This document shows, in pieces, positions 15,746-24,617 of a DNA stretch of 64,000 nucleotides. The stretch is from assembly GCF_003014535.1 (NCBI RefSeq), contig NZ_PYGD01000003.1, positions 248,001-312,000 on the forward strand. The letters run 5' to 3'. The notes under the pieces were generated by a model, which was not told where the DNA came from, did not search any database, and saw only the letters and a list, made by a program, of their open reading frames with translations. The position numbers and the translations under genes are program-made. How positions within the stretch are numbered: position 1 is the first letter of the stretch; each line of letters starts with the position of its first letter. The DNA is from Taibaiella chishuiensis. GTDB lineage: Bacteria > Bacteroidota > Bacteroidia > Chitinophagales > Chitinophagaceae.

Positions 15746-16171
15746 TTATACTCTGTTAATCCAAAAATTGAATTGAAAATTACCAAAAGATGCAGGCACT
15801 TTCTTAATAAATAACACAACAGCTCCGGTAACATCGGGATAAATCATATAATCATTGACGGCGTTCACATCTGCAGTGTTTATAATGAATTGATAAGGTG
15901 TGTTATTGACGGGGTTCATGTAGGTAAATACAAAAGTCGCATTATAGTTGGTTGGAGGGGGATAGACGCTGAAAAAGCTTTTGGTTTCAGGTGCAATTGT
16001 AAAAACATGGTGACTTACACTGTATATTATGTTCGAGCCTTGCTGATAGAAATCAACGTTCCCAGTGCTGCCGCCGGATTCTCTTTGGACATAAACGTCG
16101 GCCTCTGCATTGAAGCTCAACAATAGTCCGAAAATGGCAAAAATAAATGATGTGATTTTTTTCTTTTTCAT
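15746..16171 (-). CDS. Small secreted protein D (unknown function)
   Basis: A 141-residue protein with signal peptide (MKKKKITSFIFAIFGLLLSFNAEA). The mature part is beta-rich, with many Asn/Val/Tyr/Phe and no Cys, so it differs from secreted proteins B and C. Its AT-rich coding sequence resembles the neighbouring island more than the rest of the window. No family recognised. It sits at the edge of the precursor array and shares the terminator type. Confidence 0.65.
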   Translation of the reverse strand: MKKKKITSFIFAIFGLLLSFNAEADVYVQRESGGSTGNVDFYQQGSNIIYSVSHHVFTIAPETKSFFSVYPPPTNYNATFVFTYMNPVNNTPYQFIINTADVNAVNDYMIYPDVTGAVVLFIKKVPASFGNFQFNFWINRV

Positions 16172-16274
16172 AAATATGTTTTTAGTGCATGCAATTACCT
16201 AATTAAGGGTTACCGAAAAAAGTGATAATTGGTAGTTGAGTCTTTTGGCTAAATAACTGAGACGAACCTAACGA

Positions 16275-16299
16275 CAAAGCCACCGTTAAGGTGGCTTTG
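16275..16299 (-). terminator. Shared terminator hairpin, copy 4
   Basis: A perfect 10-bp stem (CAAAGCCACC / GGTGGCTTTG) immediately downstream of the small membrane protein gene at 16312. Confidence 0.65.
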
Positions 16300-16311
16300 C
16301 TATTATGTTGA

Positions 16312-16530
16312 CTATGCAATCACCTTTCGGAATCGCGGATTGTTTCTTTTGTACTCTCTTACGGCCAGGTATATAGCCAAAACAAAAATGAGCAAGACGC
16401 CGGCCATTCCTAAAAGAAACGCATAATCGGCGATTCCTGAAGGGGGCTTTTGGACTTCCCAGTAAGCCGCCTCGAAAATTGCTCGCTCGGTCGGGTCTTT
16501 GATTTTTTGAATTTGTTCGAGTGTCATCAT
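16312..16530 (-). CDS. Small single-span membrane protein
   Basis: A 72-residue protein with one hydrophobic segment (about 36-60: YAFLLGMAGVLLIFVLAIYL) followed by positive residues, so the C-terminus should be cytoplasmic. The N-terminal half is helical and charged. Its ATG overlaps the stop codon of the truncated beta-family gene (ATGATGA), implying translational coupling if the upstream fragment is expressed. Start at the second Met is equally possible. Function unknown. Confidence 0.5.
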   Translation of the reverse strand: MMTLEQIQKIKDPTERAIFEAAYWEVQKPPSGIADYAFLLGMAGVLLIFVLAIYLAVREYKRNNPRFRKVIA

Positions 16531-16865
16531 ATGTCAAATATACTTATGATAATGAGAATATAAAAATCACGAAAATGGGGCAGCTGTGTTCCATCGTCAA
16601 TACATCTATCGCAATCAATAAATGGCGAGTCAATAAAAATAGGCAAATCTTCCTCCCAACATGACACTATTTTTTCACCCAGTTTAGAGAGGTGTGCTAC
16701 CAATGTTTTGCCTTCCATTTCATTTCGTAATCCCACCCAACTAACATCCTGTACTTCCAATAGCGGGGTCATGCCTTTTTTAATAGCCGTTGTTGTGTCT
16801 TCCAGGGCTTTAAATTCGCCCTCTTTTGCCCTTAAAATAGGGACGTAGTGTTTGTGTAAACTCAC
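16527..16865 (-). pseudogene. Truncated 'beta family' protein (PF14350-like) remnant
   Basis: The 112-residue frame begins YVPILRAKEGEFKAL, the N-terminal signature of the phage 'beta protein' family (PF14350, also called sce7725-type), whose members are usually about 350 residues. Sequence similarity appears to fade after FIDCDRC (about residue 85). The last 15 residues are a hydrophobic tail that looks like readthrough into unrelated DNA. About two thirds of the gene is missing, so I call it a remnant. The 5' end abuts an IS3-like relic. Full-length relatives occur in defence and prophage settings. Confidence 0.6.
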
Positions 16866-16880
16866 CTTGAATACTAACGA

Positions 16881-17137
16881 TTAAAAGTAGAGTTTTTTGT
16901 TAGAGATCATTCAGTTTTGCTCTATAAACCCTGGAGCCAGGGAAAAGAAATTCGTCATACTGTTGAGGCATTTACAAGTTTTTCCCAATTGCAATTTTCG
17001 TCTGCAATGAACGTAGGGAAGTTTGATTGTTTTTGATGTTGTTCTAAAAAGGTGACCGGTGGCTTACACTGGCTTTCTGTGAATTTTGACTTTTTCATTG
17101 CTTCAACTTTAAAGTTAGTGTTTTTATCTACTTTTAA
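16881..17137. mobile_element. IS3-like relic or MITE-like remnant
   Basis: A perfect 11-bp inverted repeat, TTAAAAGTAGA (16881-16891) and its complement (17127-17137), bounds 257 bases. Inside, on the minus strand at 17098, a frame starts MKKSKFTESQ, the typical first ten residues of IS3-family OrfA, then diverges at once. This fits an internally deleted IS. No target duplication is evident. Confidence 0.45.
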
Positions 17138-17205
17138 ACACTAAGGTTTTAAGGGAAGCTTACAATAGCGAGCAAGTAATTTGCTCATCAACCTTGTCAA
17201 TAAAA

Positions 17206-17225
17206 GAGCGGGTCATGACCCGCTC
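17206..17225 (-). terminator. Terminator of the dnd operon
   Basis: The 20-base perfect palindrome GAGCGGGTCATGACCCGCTC is followed on the minus strand by TTTTATT. It lies about 100 bases past the last gene of the operon. Confidence 0.7.
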
Positions 17226-17323
17226 CTTAAATCTTCCCCATTCTTTTTCAATGCCAGATCGAAAACTTAATCTTGCTAAAAGGAAGTTTCCCCTAGACAC
17301 TACAAGATATGATCAATATAGTA

Positions 17324-18301
17324 TTAGACTATATCCTCTTCAAACTTAATACACTGGTCAATTAATTGCTTAGAATCTAAATCGTCAAAAAAAACTACGT
17401 CAAGGGTATAGTTTAAAATTCTCTTTCGTTCAAAGATCAATCTCTCATTTATTTCGTCATTTCGAGCCATGGATTTCTTGGCGAAGCTTATCAAACTATA
17501 AGGAATGAACATTGAGTGAACCGGATTCAGCCGATGGAATCTCATGTAATTGTTATATCTACTAGTTTCGTGCAATTTTTTATTCCAATCCTTTCCGCAT
17601 GCACATTGAACTAGAATAGCGAGGAAGTTTGGAACATTATCCGAAAATGGTATCCAGCCGATTAAATCAAGCCCTTTCTCTTGATTACCTCGTTCTGATA
17701 TTTCACCAAATGCGTGTTCGTCCAATGAAACTTTTAAATCCTGTGCCAGCGCTTTTATTTTTTCTACTGCTGATCCGTTGTAATCAGAGGTTTTCCCAAA
17801 TGATTTTACTACAGCATGGGCAGGCAGAAAATTACGTAATACTGCAGCAGACAAAATCTCAAATTCCTTTGTCAATTCAGGTTGAAAATCTTTAAAAATA
17901 TTTAAAGAAGAAGCAATCAGGAGGTATAGATAAATCTTTTGTCGGGAGCTAATAGTAGCAACAGGTTTTAATTTAATCTTATCTATGCCTTCGACAATAA
18001 AAGGATAGTCAGTTTCAAAAAGTTGACTTCTTTCTATTAACAATCGATATATGCTATCTACAAAACGCTCATCTTCATCATTGAGGCTAGCCTGTTCTGA
18101 GTCTTCTTTACTTCTTTGTAGTAAACCTTCGTCTTTAAACCGATCAAGAATATCCGATGCTGAAACAAAGTTATCATTTGAGAATAAGCTTACCAACTCA
18201 ATGTAATCGGCATATAGGTATATCAATTTTCTTGTAGGTTTATCGCCCAAAACCAAGGAGAATTTAGAAAAGAAGTTGGCTAATTTATCATTAAAGTTCA
18301 T
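17324..18301 (-). CDS. Unknown protein, last gene of the dnd operon
   Basis: I place the start at MNFNDKLANFF (18301), giving 325 residues and an 11-base overlap with the ParB-like gene, the same overlap as dndC/dndD and dndD/dndE; an upstream Met (18349) would overlap more. The protein is largely helical by composition. Visible segments include a Cys pair (LVQCACGKDW) and a C-terminal acidic tail. I recognise no domain. It is not DptF, DptG or DptH by length or motif. Tight coupling to dndE and the ParB-like gene suggests it regulates or uses the phosphorothioate modification. Confidence 0.6.
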   Translation of the reverse strand: MNFNDKLANFFSKFSLVLGDKPTRKLIYLYADYIELVSLFSNDNFVSASDILDRFKDEGLLQRSKEDSEQASLNDEDERFVDSIYRLLIERSQLFETDYPFIVEGIDKIKLKPVATISSRQKIYLYLLIASSLNIFKDFQPELTKEFEILSAAVLRNFLPAHAVVKSFGKTSDYNGSAVEKIKALAQDLKVSLDEHAFGEISERGNQEKGLDLIGWIPFSDNVPNFLAILVQCACGKDWNKKLHETSRYNNYMRFHRLNPVHSMFIPYSLISFAKKSMARNDEINERLIFERKRILNYTLDVVFFDDLDSKQLIDQCIKFEEDIV

Positions 18302-19397
18302 CCTCATTCTCTTCTTTTTCTTGTAGTGAACGACCAATTTTTGAAGCAAGTGCTCTTATGTCCTTAATTTGATCTATAGCATCTGAATAAGTCACCTTTA
18401 CTTTTATAACTATTCGATCGGCATTTTCTAAGCTATTTATTGCATTGCTTAGATGTGAATAGAATGTTGAGTCCGCTTCTCCTGTCATATCTAAAGCTGC
18501 CTCAAGACTTATGCCTTTTTCAACAAACGCAATTTTTGCATCATTGTGCCCCAAGACCTTATTTAGTGCAGTTAAACTCGAACTATCGCCTATCAGCCTT
18601 GTTCTTCCCTCAACATTTTTTTCAAAAAGCCACTTTGTCCAATTTTGTAGACCCACTTCGTCAATTTCGACCTCTTCTATATCGTCAATCTCTTTTAAAT
18701 CCACTCCCAAGTATTCTGCAATATGTTGTTTATTTAAGCTATCTGCAATGTAGTTGAAATAAAAAGTGGTGTCGTCCAATCCAGGAATTCTATAAAAAGC
18801 TTCGTCTTCAATTTTGTCAAAAAGCTGATATCCAACTAAAATTCTCTTAACATAGTCTTTTCTGCTACCAATGCTTTTCGCTAGTTCTCGTGATGCTTGA
18901 TTTAAATTTAGTTCATTATATTGTGTTTGCCACAGTTCAAATAAATATCTGGCCTTTTCAAGTAGCTTCCATTCTTTTATTCCTGTGATATGCCTATATC
19001 CAAGGTAATTGTGAATGTCCTCTTCCTTAGAGAATACTAAACAAGGAATTTGTGTTGGTCTAAACTGAGATTCGGAAACTGCTTGTTGAACTTTCGTTTT
19101 TTGAACGTTAGCTAATTCTGGATTATTTAGCAATTTTAAAGCAGAAAGACGCCTATTGCCTTCAATTACCTTGAAGCTATCCTTCCCAGATTTCACCACT
19201 AATAACTGCTCTCCCGGAAAGAAATCGTTTTTTCCTATTGCCAACATCAACTCAATTAAAGATGCATCCAACAGCATATATTGCAAAATATCCTCTTCAG
19301 CCTCTCCATGCAGTGATTTGGGAAGTCTTGGATTCGCTTCATCTAATTGCAATCTGTCGAGAGGTATTATCTCGAACGACGGTTTCGCGATAGCCAT
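18291..19397 (-). CDS. ParB/sulfiredoxin-fold protein in dnd operon
   Basis: The 368-residue protein has a ParB N-terminal domain. It begins with IIPLDRLQLDEANPRLP (residues 10-26), the usual ParB-type lead-in. The GxRR-type motif EGNRRLSALKLL follows near residue 79, then a helical middle region with an HTH-like stretch (NQASRELAKSIGSRKDYVKRIL, about 165-187). ParB/Srx folds can be CTPases, nucleases, or sensors of phosphorothioate DNA as in SspE. It starts 4 bases after the dndE-ATPase stop. No dndB is present, so it may replace that regulator or act as the effector; I cannot decide which. Confidence 0.7.
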   Translation of the reverse strand: MAIAKPSFEIIPLDRLQLDEANPRLPKSLHGEAEEDILQYMLLDASLIELMLAIGKNDFFPGEQLLVVKSGKDSFKVIEGNRRLSALKLLNNPELANVQKTKVQQAVSESQFRPTQIPCLVFSKEEDIHNYLGYRHITGIKEWKLLEKARYLFELWQTQYNELNLNQASRELAKSIGSRKDYVKRILVGYQLFDKIEDEAFYRIPGLDDTTFYFNYIADSLNKQHIAEYLGVDLKEIDDIEEVEIDEVGLQNWTKWLFEKNVEGRTRLIGDSSSLTALNKVLGHNDAKIAFVEKGISLEAALDMTGEADSTFYSHLSNAINSLENADRIVIKVKVTYSDAIDQIKDIRALASKIGRSLQEKEENEDEL

Positions 19398-19401
19398 TGG
19401 T

Positions 19402-20976
19402 TTAATTATTGTGATATTGTTTAATGGTAAACATTTCTCCCTTTGGTAATTCTTTGATATTAGAAACGGTTTCTCCTTTTTTCATTCTCTCCAAACTTCT
19501 ACAAACTTTTGCACTGTTACCTTCGCTTAAACCCAAAAATTTGTTGATGGCTTTTGTATTAGTCTTGTCTTTTATATTTAGTAAAAACGAAATTTCGCAC
19601 ATACTTGAAAAATCAAAATTTGGTTGATTGAATTCTTCAATTCCCTGTGATAGCAGGATTACCGAAACTCCCTTAGATCTAATTTCGCGAAGCATTTTTT
19701 CTAAAATGTCTTGATATTTTTTCTCTTTAAAAATCACGTGTGCTTCATCAATTAATAATACATATCGCATTGCCCTATAGCCATTGGCTGCCTCAGTATT
19801 ATCCATGTTCATGAATACGTTATATATGTAGTTTATTATCAAGAATAGAGATGTAAATCTCACTGAATTGGATAAATTACCGGATAAAGATAAATAGATA
19901 TTTTCGTTTAAGAAGTTCTTTGACTTTTTATCTTGCTTAAAAATATCATACCTAGATAATTCATCAAGTATTTCAGTTAATGAATCCTGTTTGTCATCTA
20001 CAATTTCTAAAAGCTTTTCATTTATTTCAGATAATGTTGGGTATTCTCCAGGTCTTTTAGAAATAAACGTTTCGTATACGGCCTCTCTTAATTTACCTCT
20101 TTGCTTAATTCCAATATTTGAATACTTACAGATTATATCTACAAACTTATCGATTCCCATTTGCCGATTTACAGTGTTAATGCTATCAATAAAGGCAAGT
20201 GGATTAACAGGAAAAGGTTTAGATGGGATGTCAATAAACTTTGCTTTAGTAGCATCAAAAAATGGTTTTAACAGAGAGATGTCTTCATTTTTAAGACCTT
20301 TAAAATCTAAGTATATGAAATTGACTAAGTGATTGGATCTTTCTGTAATATCTTTTAAAAGAGATAGGGCAAACTGCGTTTTTCCCGTGCCTGAGCTGCC
20401 TGCTACGGCAATATGATTATTACTGTATAAATTTGTGTCGTTAAAGTTGAGAATGATTTGTTCAGAATTGATATTATTACTCCCAACTTCCAACTTTAGA
20501 AGTCCGTCGAAATGCGATTTTTCAATATTTTGACTATTATTTTTAACTGCGTTCAAATTAACCTGAGTGTTATCAAGCATAGAAATTCCTTTATCTAAAT
20601 GCTCGATCAAAAAGTCAAAAAATGTATAGTTGCTATTAGAGTCAAATAAGCTACTCATCAATTCCAAGCCATGATCAATATGTAACTTGATATACTTGGG
20701 AATGTTTTCGTTGGTTTTATAAACGTGATAACTTTGACAAACCAACGCTATGTAAAAATCTCTATATTTTGAATCGAACAAAATATGATCTTTATATTCT
20801 TTCCCCTTCGAATCGTAGATATTAAATTCTGAGGTTGAAAATTTTCTATTGCTCTGCAAAGAATAACTTAGGGCAATTCTTGCAACAACATTTTCTTTAG
20901 TTCCAGACGGCAATTTCGAAGTGAGTTTTCGAATCACTTCTTGATTAGCCTCTGAAGTACGTATATTAATCTGCAT
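19402..20976 (-). CDS. dndE: DndE domain fused to a HerA/FtsK-like ATPase
   Basis: Residues 1-112 match DndE: VARIALSYSLQ, a DxxGKEYxxH segment and NIPKYIKLHIDHGLELM. Stand-alone DndE is about 110-130 residues and belongs to the DNA phosphorothioation complex. Here, after a linker, a P-loop ATPase of the HerA/DUF87/FtsK type follows. Walker A is GSSGTGKT (193-200) and Walker B is YVLLIDEAHVIF (about 405). Downstream come GVSVILLSQGIEEF, an arginine-rich segment and a C-terminal KQYHNN. Such ATPases are usually hexameric translocases. The gene overlaps dndD by 11 bases. The fusion suggests that DndE recruits a DNA motor, possibly doing the job of DptH in restriction-linked systems. Confidence 0.82.
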   Translation of the reverse strand: MQINIRTSEANQEVIRKLTSKLPSGTKENVVARIALSYSLQSNRKFSTSEFNIYDSKGKEYKDHILFDSKYRDFYIALVCQSYHVYKTNENIPKYIKLHIDHGLELMSSLFDSNSNYTFFDFLIEHLDKGISMLDNTQVNLNAVKNNSQNIEKSHFDGLLKLEVGSNNINSEQIILNFNDTNLYSNNHIAVAGSSGTGKTQFALSLLKDITERSNHLVNFIYLDFKGLKNEDISLLKPFFDATKAKFIDIPSKPFPVNPLAFIDSINTVNRQMGIDKFVDIICKYSNIGIKQRGKLREAVYETFISKRPGEYPTLSEINEKLLEIVDDKQDSLTEILDELSRYDIFKQDKKSKNFLNENIYLSLSGNLSNSVRFTSLFLIINYIYNVFMNMDNTEAANGYRAMRYVLLIDEAHVIFKEKKYQDILEKMLREIRSKGVSVILLSQGIEEFNQPNFDFSSMCEISFLLNIKDKTNTKAINKFLGLSEGNSAKVCRSLERMKKGETVSNIKELPKGEMFTIKQYHNN

Positions 20977-23083
20977 ACAAATTGTCGTAGGTATTTATTA
21001 GCTGTTCTGGTGATACTTCCACAAAGTTTGAGGCTTCGGTGCTAATGTTTTGAATAATATATGCTTTGCTTACCTTCGGTTTGAGGAGATTAAATTCGGT
21101 TGCAGTCAGTTCTTTGTGGATTAAAGGAAAAAGAACGACTTGCTTTGAAACTTTAGGATAAAATTCTTTGATCACATTTTCAGCGTGATCTTTATCAAAT
21201 TTTTGCATAGGAGAATCTATAAAAACAGGAAATTCAATTTCAGACTCTTCTACAAGAGCTTTCAATAACGCCGAAGCATACATTTGACGTTCTCCCATTG
21301 ATAATGAGCCTTTGTCTATCTTCTCTTTTCTTAAATTAAAAAGATTTATATCGACATCATCACCAGTTTGATTAATATCAACTGAAACCCTTTTAATAAA
21401 CCCTTTCTTATGCATAAGAACTTTTAATTCTTGAAGAATATTATCTTCGAGTTTCTTTTTTGTAGTGATTTTAAATTCCTTGATAAATTCTTTTAATTTA
21501 AAAATTAGCTCTTGAGCTTTTTTATCTTTTTCAGAATACAATCTTGAGTCGTCGATTTTTTTTCGAAGTTCTTCTTGCCTTTGCCTTAAGCTTTTTATTT
21601 CATTTTTTAAGCCGCCTGTCTTTTCGCCAAAATCGTAAATGTCCTTGTCTATAAGGAACACCCTTTTGTCTAGCTGCTCTTTTTCATTTCTTAAACTAGA
21701 GATGTACTCATCCTCCGCATCTTTTTCTGCCGCGCGTATTTTCCGCCGCACGGAATCAATGCCACTTTTATTTCGCAAATATTCATCATTAATACGTCTA
21801 TAGGTGTCTTTGAAAGAATGCCTTAAATTATTGATCACAGAATTAAACTCGTTAGCCTCAGATGCCGAAAAATCATGTAATACCTCAAGTGTAGGCGAGG
21901 CATCCAGCACATCTGAAAAGAAGTATTTTTTAATTAATAATTTTATGTTTTCTTGGTAAAAACTTTGTACTTTATTTGGTATAACACTACCATACTTCAG
22001 CTTTTCACTTTCTAGGTCATCAAGTATTTTCTCTATCTTTCCTTCTATATCTTCCTGTCTATATTGACCTTCTTTAGAACTTTTTTCATTTTCGATTTGC
22101 AAAGATGTTTCAGCTAGAAGTTCTCCAGCTAGACCAAACGGAATTAAATCAAACAGCTCTCTTAAATCATTTTGGAGCGATATCATCCTTTCAGAAAGGT
22201 TGTTCTCTTCATTCTTTAATTCATTAAGCTGTTCCAAGGTTATCATATTGCCCTCTTGAATTAATTTCATTTGTATTTCGTTGGAACGGCTTTGCTTTTC
22301 TATCTTTTCTTGATTTAATTGCTGAGTTAGCACCTCTATGTGATCGATATCAATTATCCTATCCTCAATATCTGCGATAATGTGATTAAGTTCAGCTCTT
22401 TCTTGTGGTTTTGCTGATTTTTTTCGATACTCGTCTTGTATACTTTCTAAGTGGTCTTTTAAATCCTCGTACTTCTTAATACCTAATACTTCTGTGTAAG
22501 CCTTACTAAGTAGACGTCTTTGCTCGGGTGAATTTATTTCAGCAAGCGAAACAATTTTTTCAGCGTCGAAAAAGAAAAATTTGGCGATTTCGATAGGTAA
22601 AATAAAGTCTCTAATGAAAATTTCTTCGCCATCTTGTTTCCCGTCGGTTGTCAAATCCTGAATTAACTCGTTGGGAAAGCCGTCAATTAAAACCTCAACC
22701 TTATCATTGCCGCTCGTTACAATATCGTAACTCCGTGTGATTTTTATTTCTTTGCATGTAATCTCAGGGATTTTGACGTCTTTGAATACAACTGATACAG
22801 AAAAGCTATTTTCCCCTTCTGCTTTAGCCAGTCTGTTTAAACTATTACCTATATATTTGCCATATCCACCCTTATCAGCGATTTCTTTTTGATATAGCTC
22901 ATCTACCTTTTCCATTTGCCGACCATATAGACACCAAACTAATGACATTAAAAAGGTCGTTTTACCAAATCCGTTCTTCCCGCTGACTACGACTATATTT
23001 TTGTCCTTTTCGGGGAGTAGGTTTATTTTATTAATACCCTTATAAATGCGGAAATTGTTTAGTTCGATTTCTTTAATGAACAT
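20966..23083 (-). CDS. dndD: DNA phosphorothioation ATPase DndD (SMC-like)
   Basis: The 705-residue protein has Walker A GKNGFGKT (35-42) near the N-terminus and long coiled-coil stretches (about 195-560, rich in Glu/Lys/Leu). The C-terminal half carries the SMC-type signature SLSMGERQMYA (about 597-607) and a Walker B region PVFIDSPMQKFD. I see no CxxC zinc hook in the coil. DndD is the ATPase that is thought to nick or open DNA for sulfur insertion. Length is typical (650-700). It overlaps both neighbours by 11 bases, consistent with one polycistronic, translationally coupled unit. Confidence 0.88.
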   Translation of the reverse strand: MFIKEIELNNFRIYKGINKINLLPEKDKNIVVVSGKNGFGKTTFLMSLVWCLYGRQMEKVDELYQKEIADKGGYGKYIGNSLNRLAKAEGENSFSVSVVFKDVKIPEITCKEIKITRSYDIVTSGNDKVEVLIDGFPNELIQDLTTDGKQDGEEIFIRDFILPIEIAKFFFFDAEKIVSLAEINSPEQRRLLSKAYTEVLGIKKYEDLKDHLESIQDEYRKKSAKPQERAELNHIIADIEDRIIDIDHIEVLTQQLNQEKIEKQSRSNEIQMKLIQEGNMITLEQLNELKNEENNLSERMISLQNDLRELFDLIPFGLAGELLAETSLQIENEKSSKEGQYRQEDIEGKIEKILDDLESEKLKYGSVIPNKVQSFYQENIKLLIKKYFFSDVLDASPTLEVLHDFSASEANEFNSVINNLRHSFKDTYRRINDEYLRNKSGIDSVRRKIRAAEKDAEDEYISSLRNEKEQLDKRVFLIDKDIYDFGEKTGGLKNEIKSLRQRQEELRKKIDDSRLYSEKDKKAQELIFKLKEFIKEFKITTKKKLEDNILQELKVLMHKKGFIKRVSVDINQTGDDVDINLFNLRKEKIDKGSLSMGERQMYASALLKALVEESEIEFPVFIDSPMQKFDKDHAENVIKEFYPKVSKQVVLFPLIHKELTATEFNLLKPKVSKAYIIQNISTEASNFVEVSPEQLINTYDNLYAD

Positions 23084-24416
23084 TCCTTTCTCTTTTTAAG
23101 TATTCTTCTATTCTAGTTTCGATATCTTCTTTAAGACCTCTTTTTCGGTTTAGCAAAGACTTATTTTTCTGAAGAGTTAAAAGCTCTTGAATAAGCTCAA
23201 AGTCATTTTGATTGTCTTTACAACAATCTTTAAGGAGCTCAAGTTCTTTTTCTCGCTTTTCGGTATGATTTCTCATAGCCCAATTTGTTTTATAAGTTTT
23301 ATGATAAATTTCTGAGACTTTTTGGTCGAAAACAAAATCCCTATACCAAATAGTTTGAATAGCGATTAGCTCTTGGTTTGTTATCAATTCGACGTGCTCC
23401 TTAGAATATTTCTGTTGAATTTCTTTTTGAGCCGCTAAAAGACGTTCTAGTACGGAAGCTCTATACCACGGGTAGTATGTCCCCATTCCATTGACTGCAA
23501 TCATTCCGTTTCTTCTAGTAGGCATTCTATTAGATAGGTTATTCCTTTCTTCAGCTATCTCATTGCGCAATTTTAGCAAGGGACTCAACCAGGTTAATCC
23601 ATTTTCGATTAAAGCAGACATTGACTTATCTTCTTTAACTACAGTACAAACCCAACAGCCAAAACGACTTTGTCCGCACGATTTGTGTTCTTTATTAGTT
23701 ACTACAGTAGGGCATTCGTAATCATCTGCGCTAGCGTCAGAATATATTTTGAATAGTTCTTCGTTGCTAGCTCCCCATGGAGATGGCATTGTATTAATGA
23801 CATACCAAATCTCTTCCAGAACTAAGTGGCGTATGGGCGCATAAACAAAGGTGTTTGCCTCTGTTGGATGTTTGCTTAGCCTTTTTCCCTTAATCGAGTG
23901 TTTTTTGATAGATTTTGCCCGACTGGAGCTTTCACTAGAACGTGCTCCAATCAAAATAATGGCTTCTCCAAATTCGTCTAATTGATCTAAAATAAATCGA
24001 GATGTCGGTTTTATTTTAAGTCTTTCAGTGCACCATCGAAACGCATTATTAGGCGCAGGATAACCTTTGCCAATTAAATTTACCCAAAACGAATCCTCGA
24101 GACGAGGAATCGTTTTGCGTACCTGTAGTGGAATATCCTGTTCTACCGCTGCAGATTCAATTTTTGCTAATACACGGTGAACATATTCGGTAATAACAGG
24201 ATTTTCAACCATTGTGTCATTACTTACAACATATACATCCCGTCCAACGAAACCGTGAAACTCCTTAACTTGTTTTAATGCTTCCCATACCAATTGTAAC
24301 ATAACTGTCGAATCTTTTCCTCCACTAAATCCAATTATCCAAGGACGTTTTGAGTCATCAGCAAACATGTATTGATCAATTATTTCGTCGATGATATCCT
24401 TAATAAACTTAGCCAT
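23073..24416 (-). CDS. dndC: DNA phosphorothioation sulfurtransferase DndC
   Basis: A 447-residue PAPS-reductase-like protein. The PP-loop SGGKDST is at 31-37. Cys129 in RWCTERLK and the cluster Cys247, Cys254, Cys257 (SCGQSRFGCWVC) fit a 4Fe-4S site, as known for DndC. It activates DNA and transfers sulfur that DndA or another cysteine desulfurase provides. No dndA is present here, so a housekeeping IscS/SufS must supply sulfur, as in other dndA-less systems. It is the first gene of the operon; no exact -7 element is visible upstream. Confidence 0.9.
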   Translation of the reverse strand: MAKFIKDIIDEIIDQYMFADDSKRPWIIGFSGGKDSTVMLQLVWEALKQVKEFHGFVGRDVYVVSNDTMVENPVITEYVHRVLAKIESAAVEQDIPLQVRKTIPRLEDSFWVNLIGKGYPAPNNAFRWCTERLKIKPTSRFILDQLDEFGEAIILIGARSSESSSRAKSIKKHSIKGKRLSKHPTEANTFVYAPIRHLVLEEIWYVINTMPSPWGASNEELFKIYSDASADDYECPTVVTNKEHKSCGQSRFGCWVCTVVKEDKSMSALIENGLTWLSPLLKLRNEIAEERNNLSNRMPTRRNGMIAVNGMGTYYPWYRASVLERLLAAQKEIQQKYSKEHVELITNQELIAIQTIWYRDFVFDQKVSEIYHKTYKTNWAMRNHTEKREKELELLKDCCKDNQNDFELIQELLTLQKNKSLLNRKRGLKEDIETRIEEYLKRERNVH

Positions 24417-24617
24417 ATTCTATTTGTAATATCTTTATTCTAAGGTCTATAATTTATTTTACGCTTCCAAAAATGAAGGTAAGAAATCGTAGCATTAAAT
24501 AACTGCATAATAATAAACTTGCTACAAAGCTACCACTATGGTTTTGTTATCTGTGCAAATACTGTGCAAATGAAAAATGGTTTCAATCTATATTGACTGA
24601 AACCATTGATTATTATG
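24417..24617. other. Intergenic region between dndC and the tRNA, with a direct repeat
   Basis: An AT-rich spacer containing two direct copies of TGTGCAAAT (24552-24560 and 24563-24571) next to the tRNA terminator. Such repeats are found near attachment sites, but no integrase or att copy is visible here. No gene is evident. Confidence 0.4.
24576..24607 (-). terminator. Terminator of the tRNA(CAT) gene
   Basis: A 10-bp stem (AATGGTTTCA / TGAAACCATT) with a 12-base loop. On the minus strand it is followed by a short T run. Confidence 0.55.
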
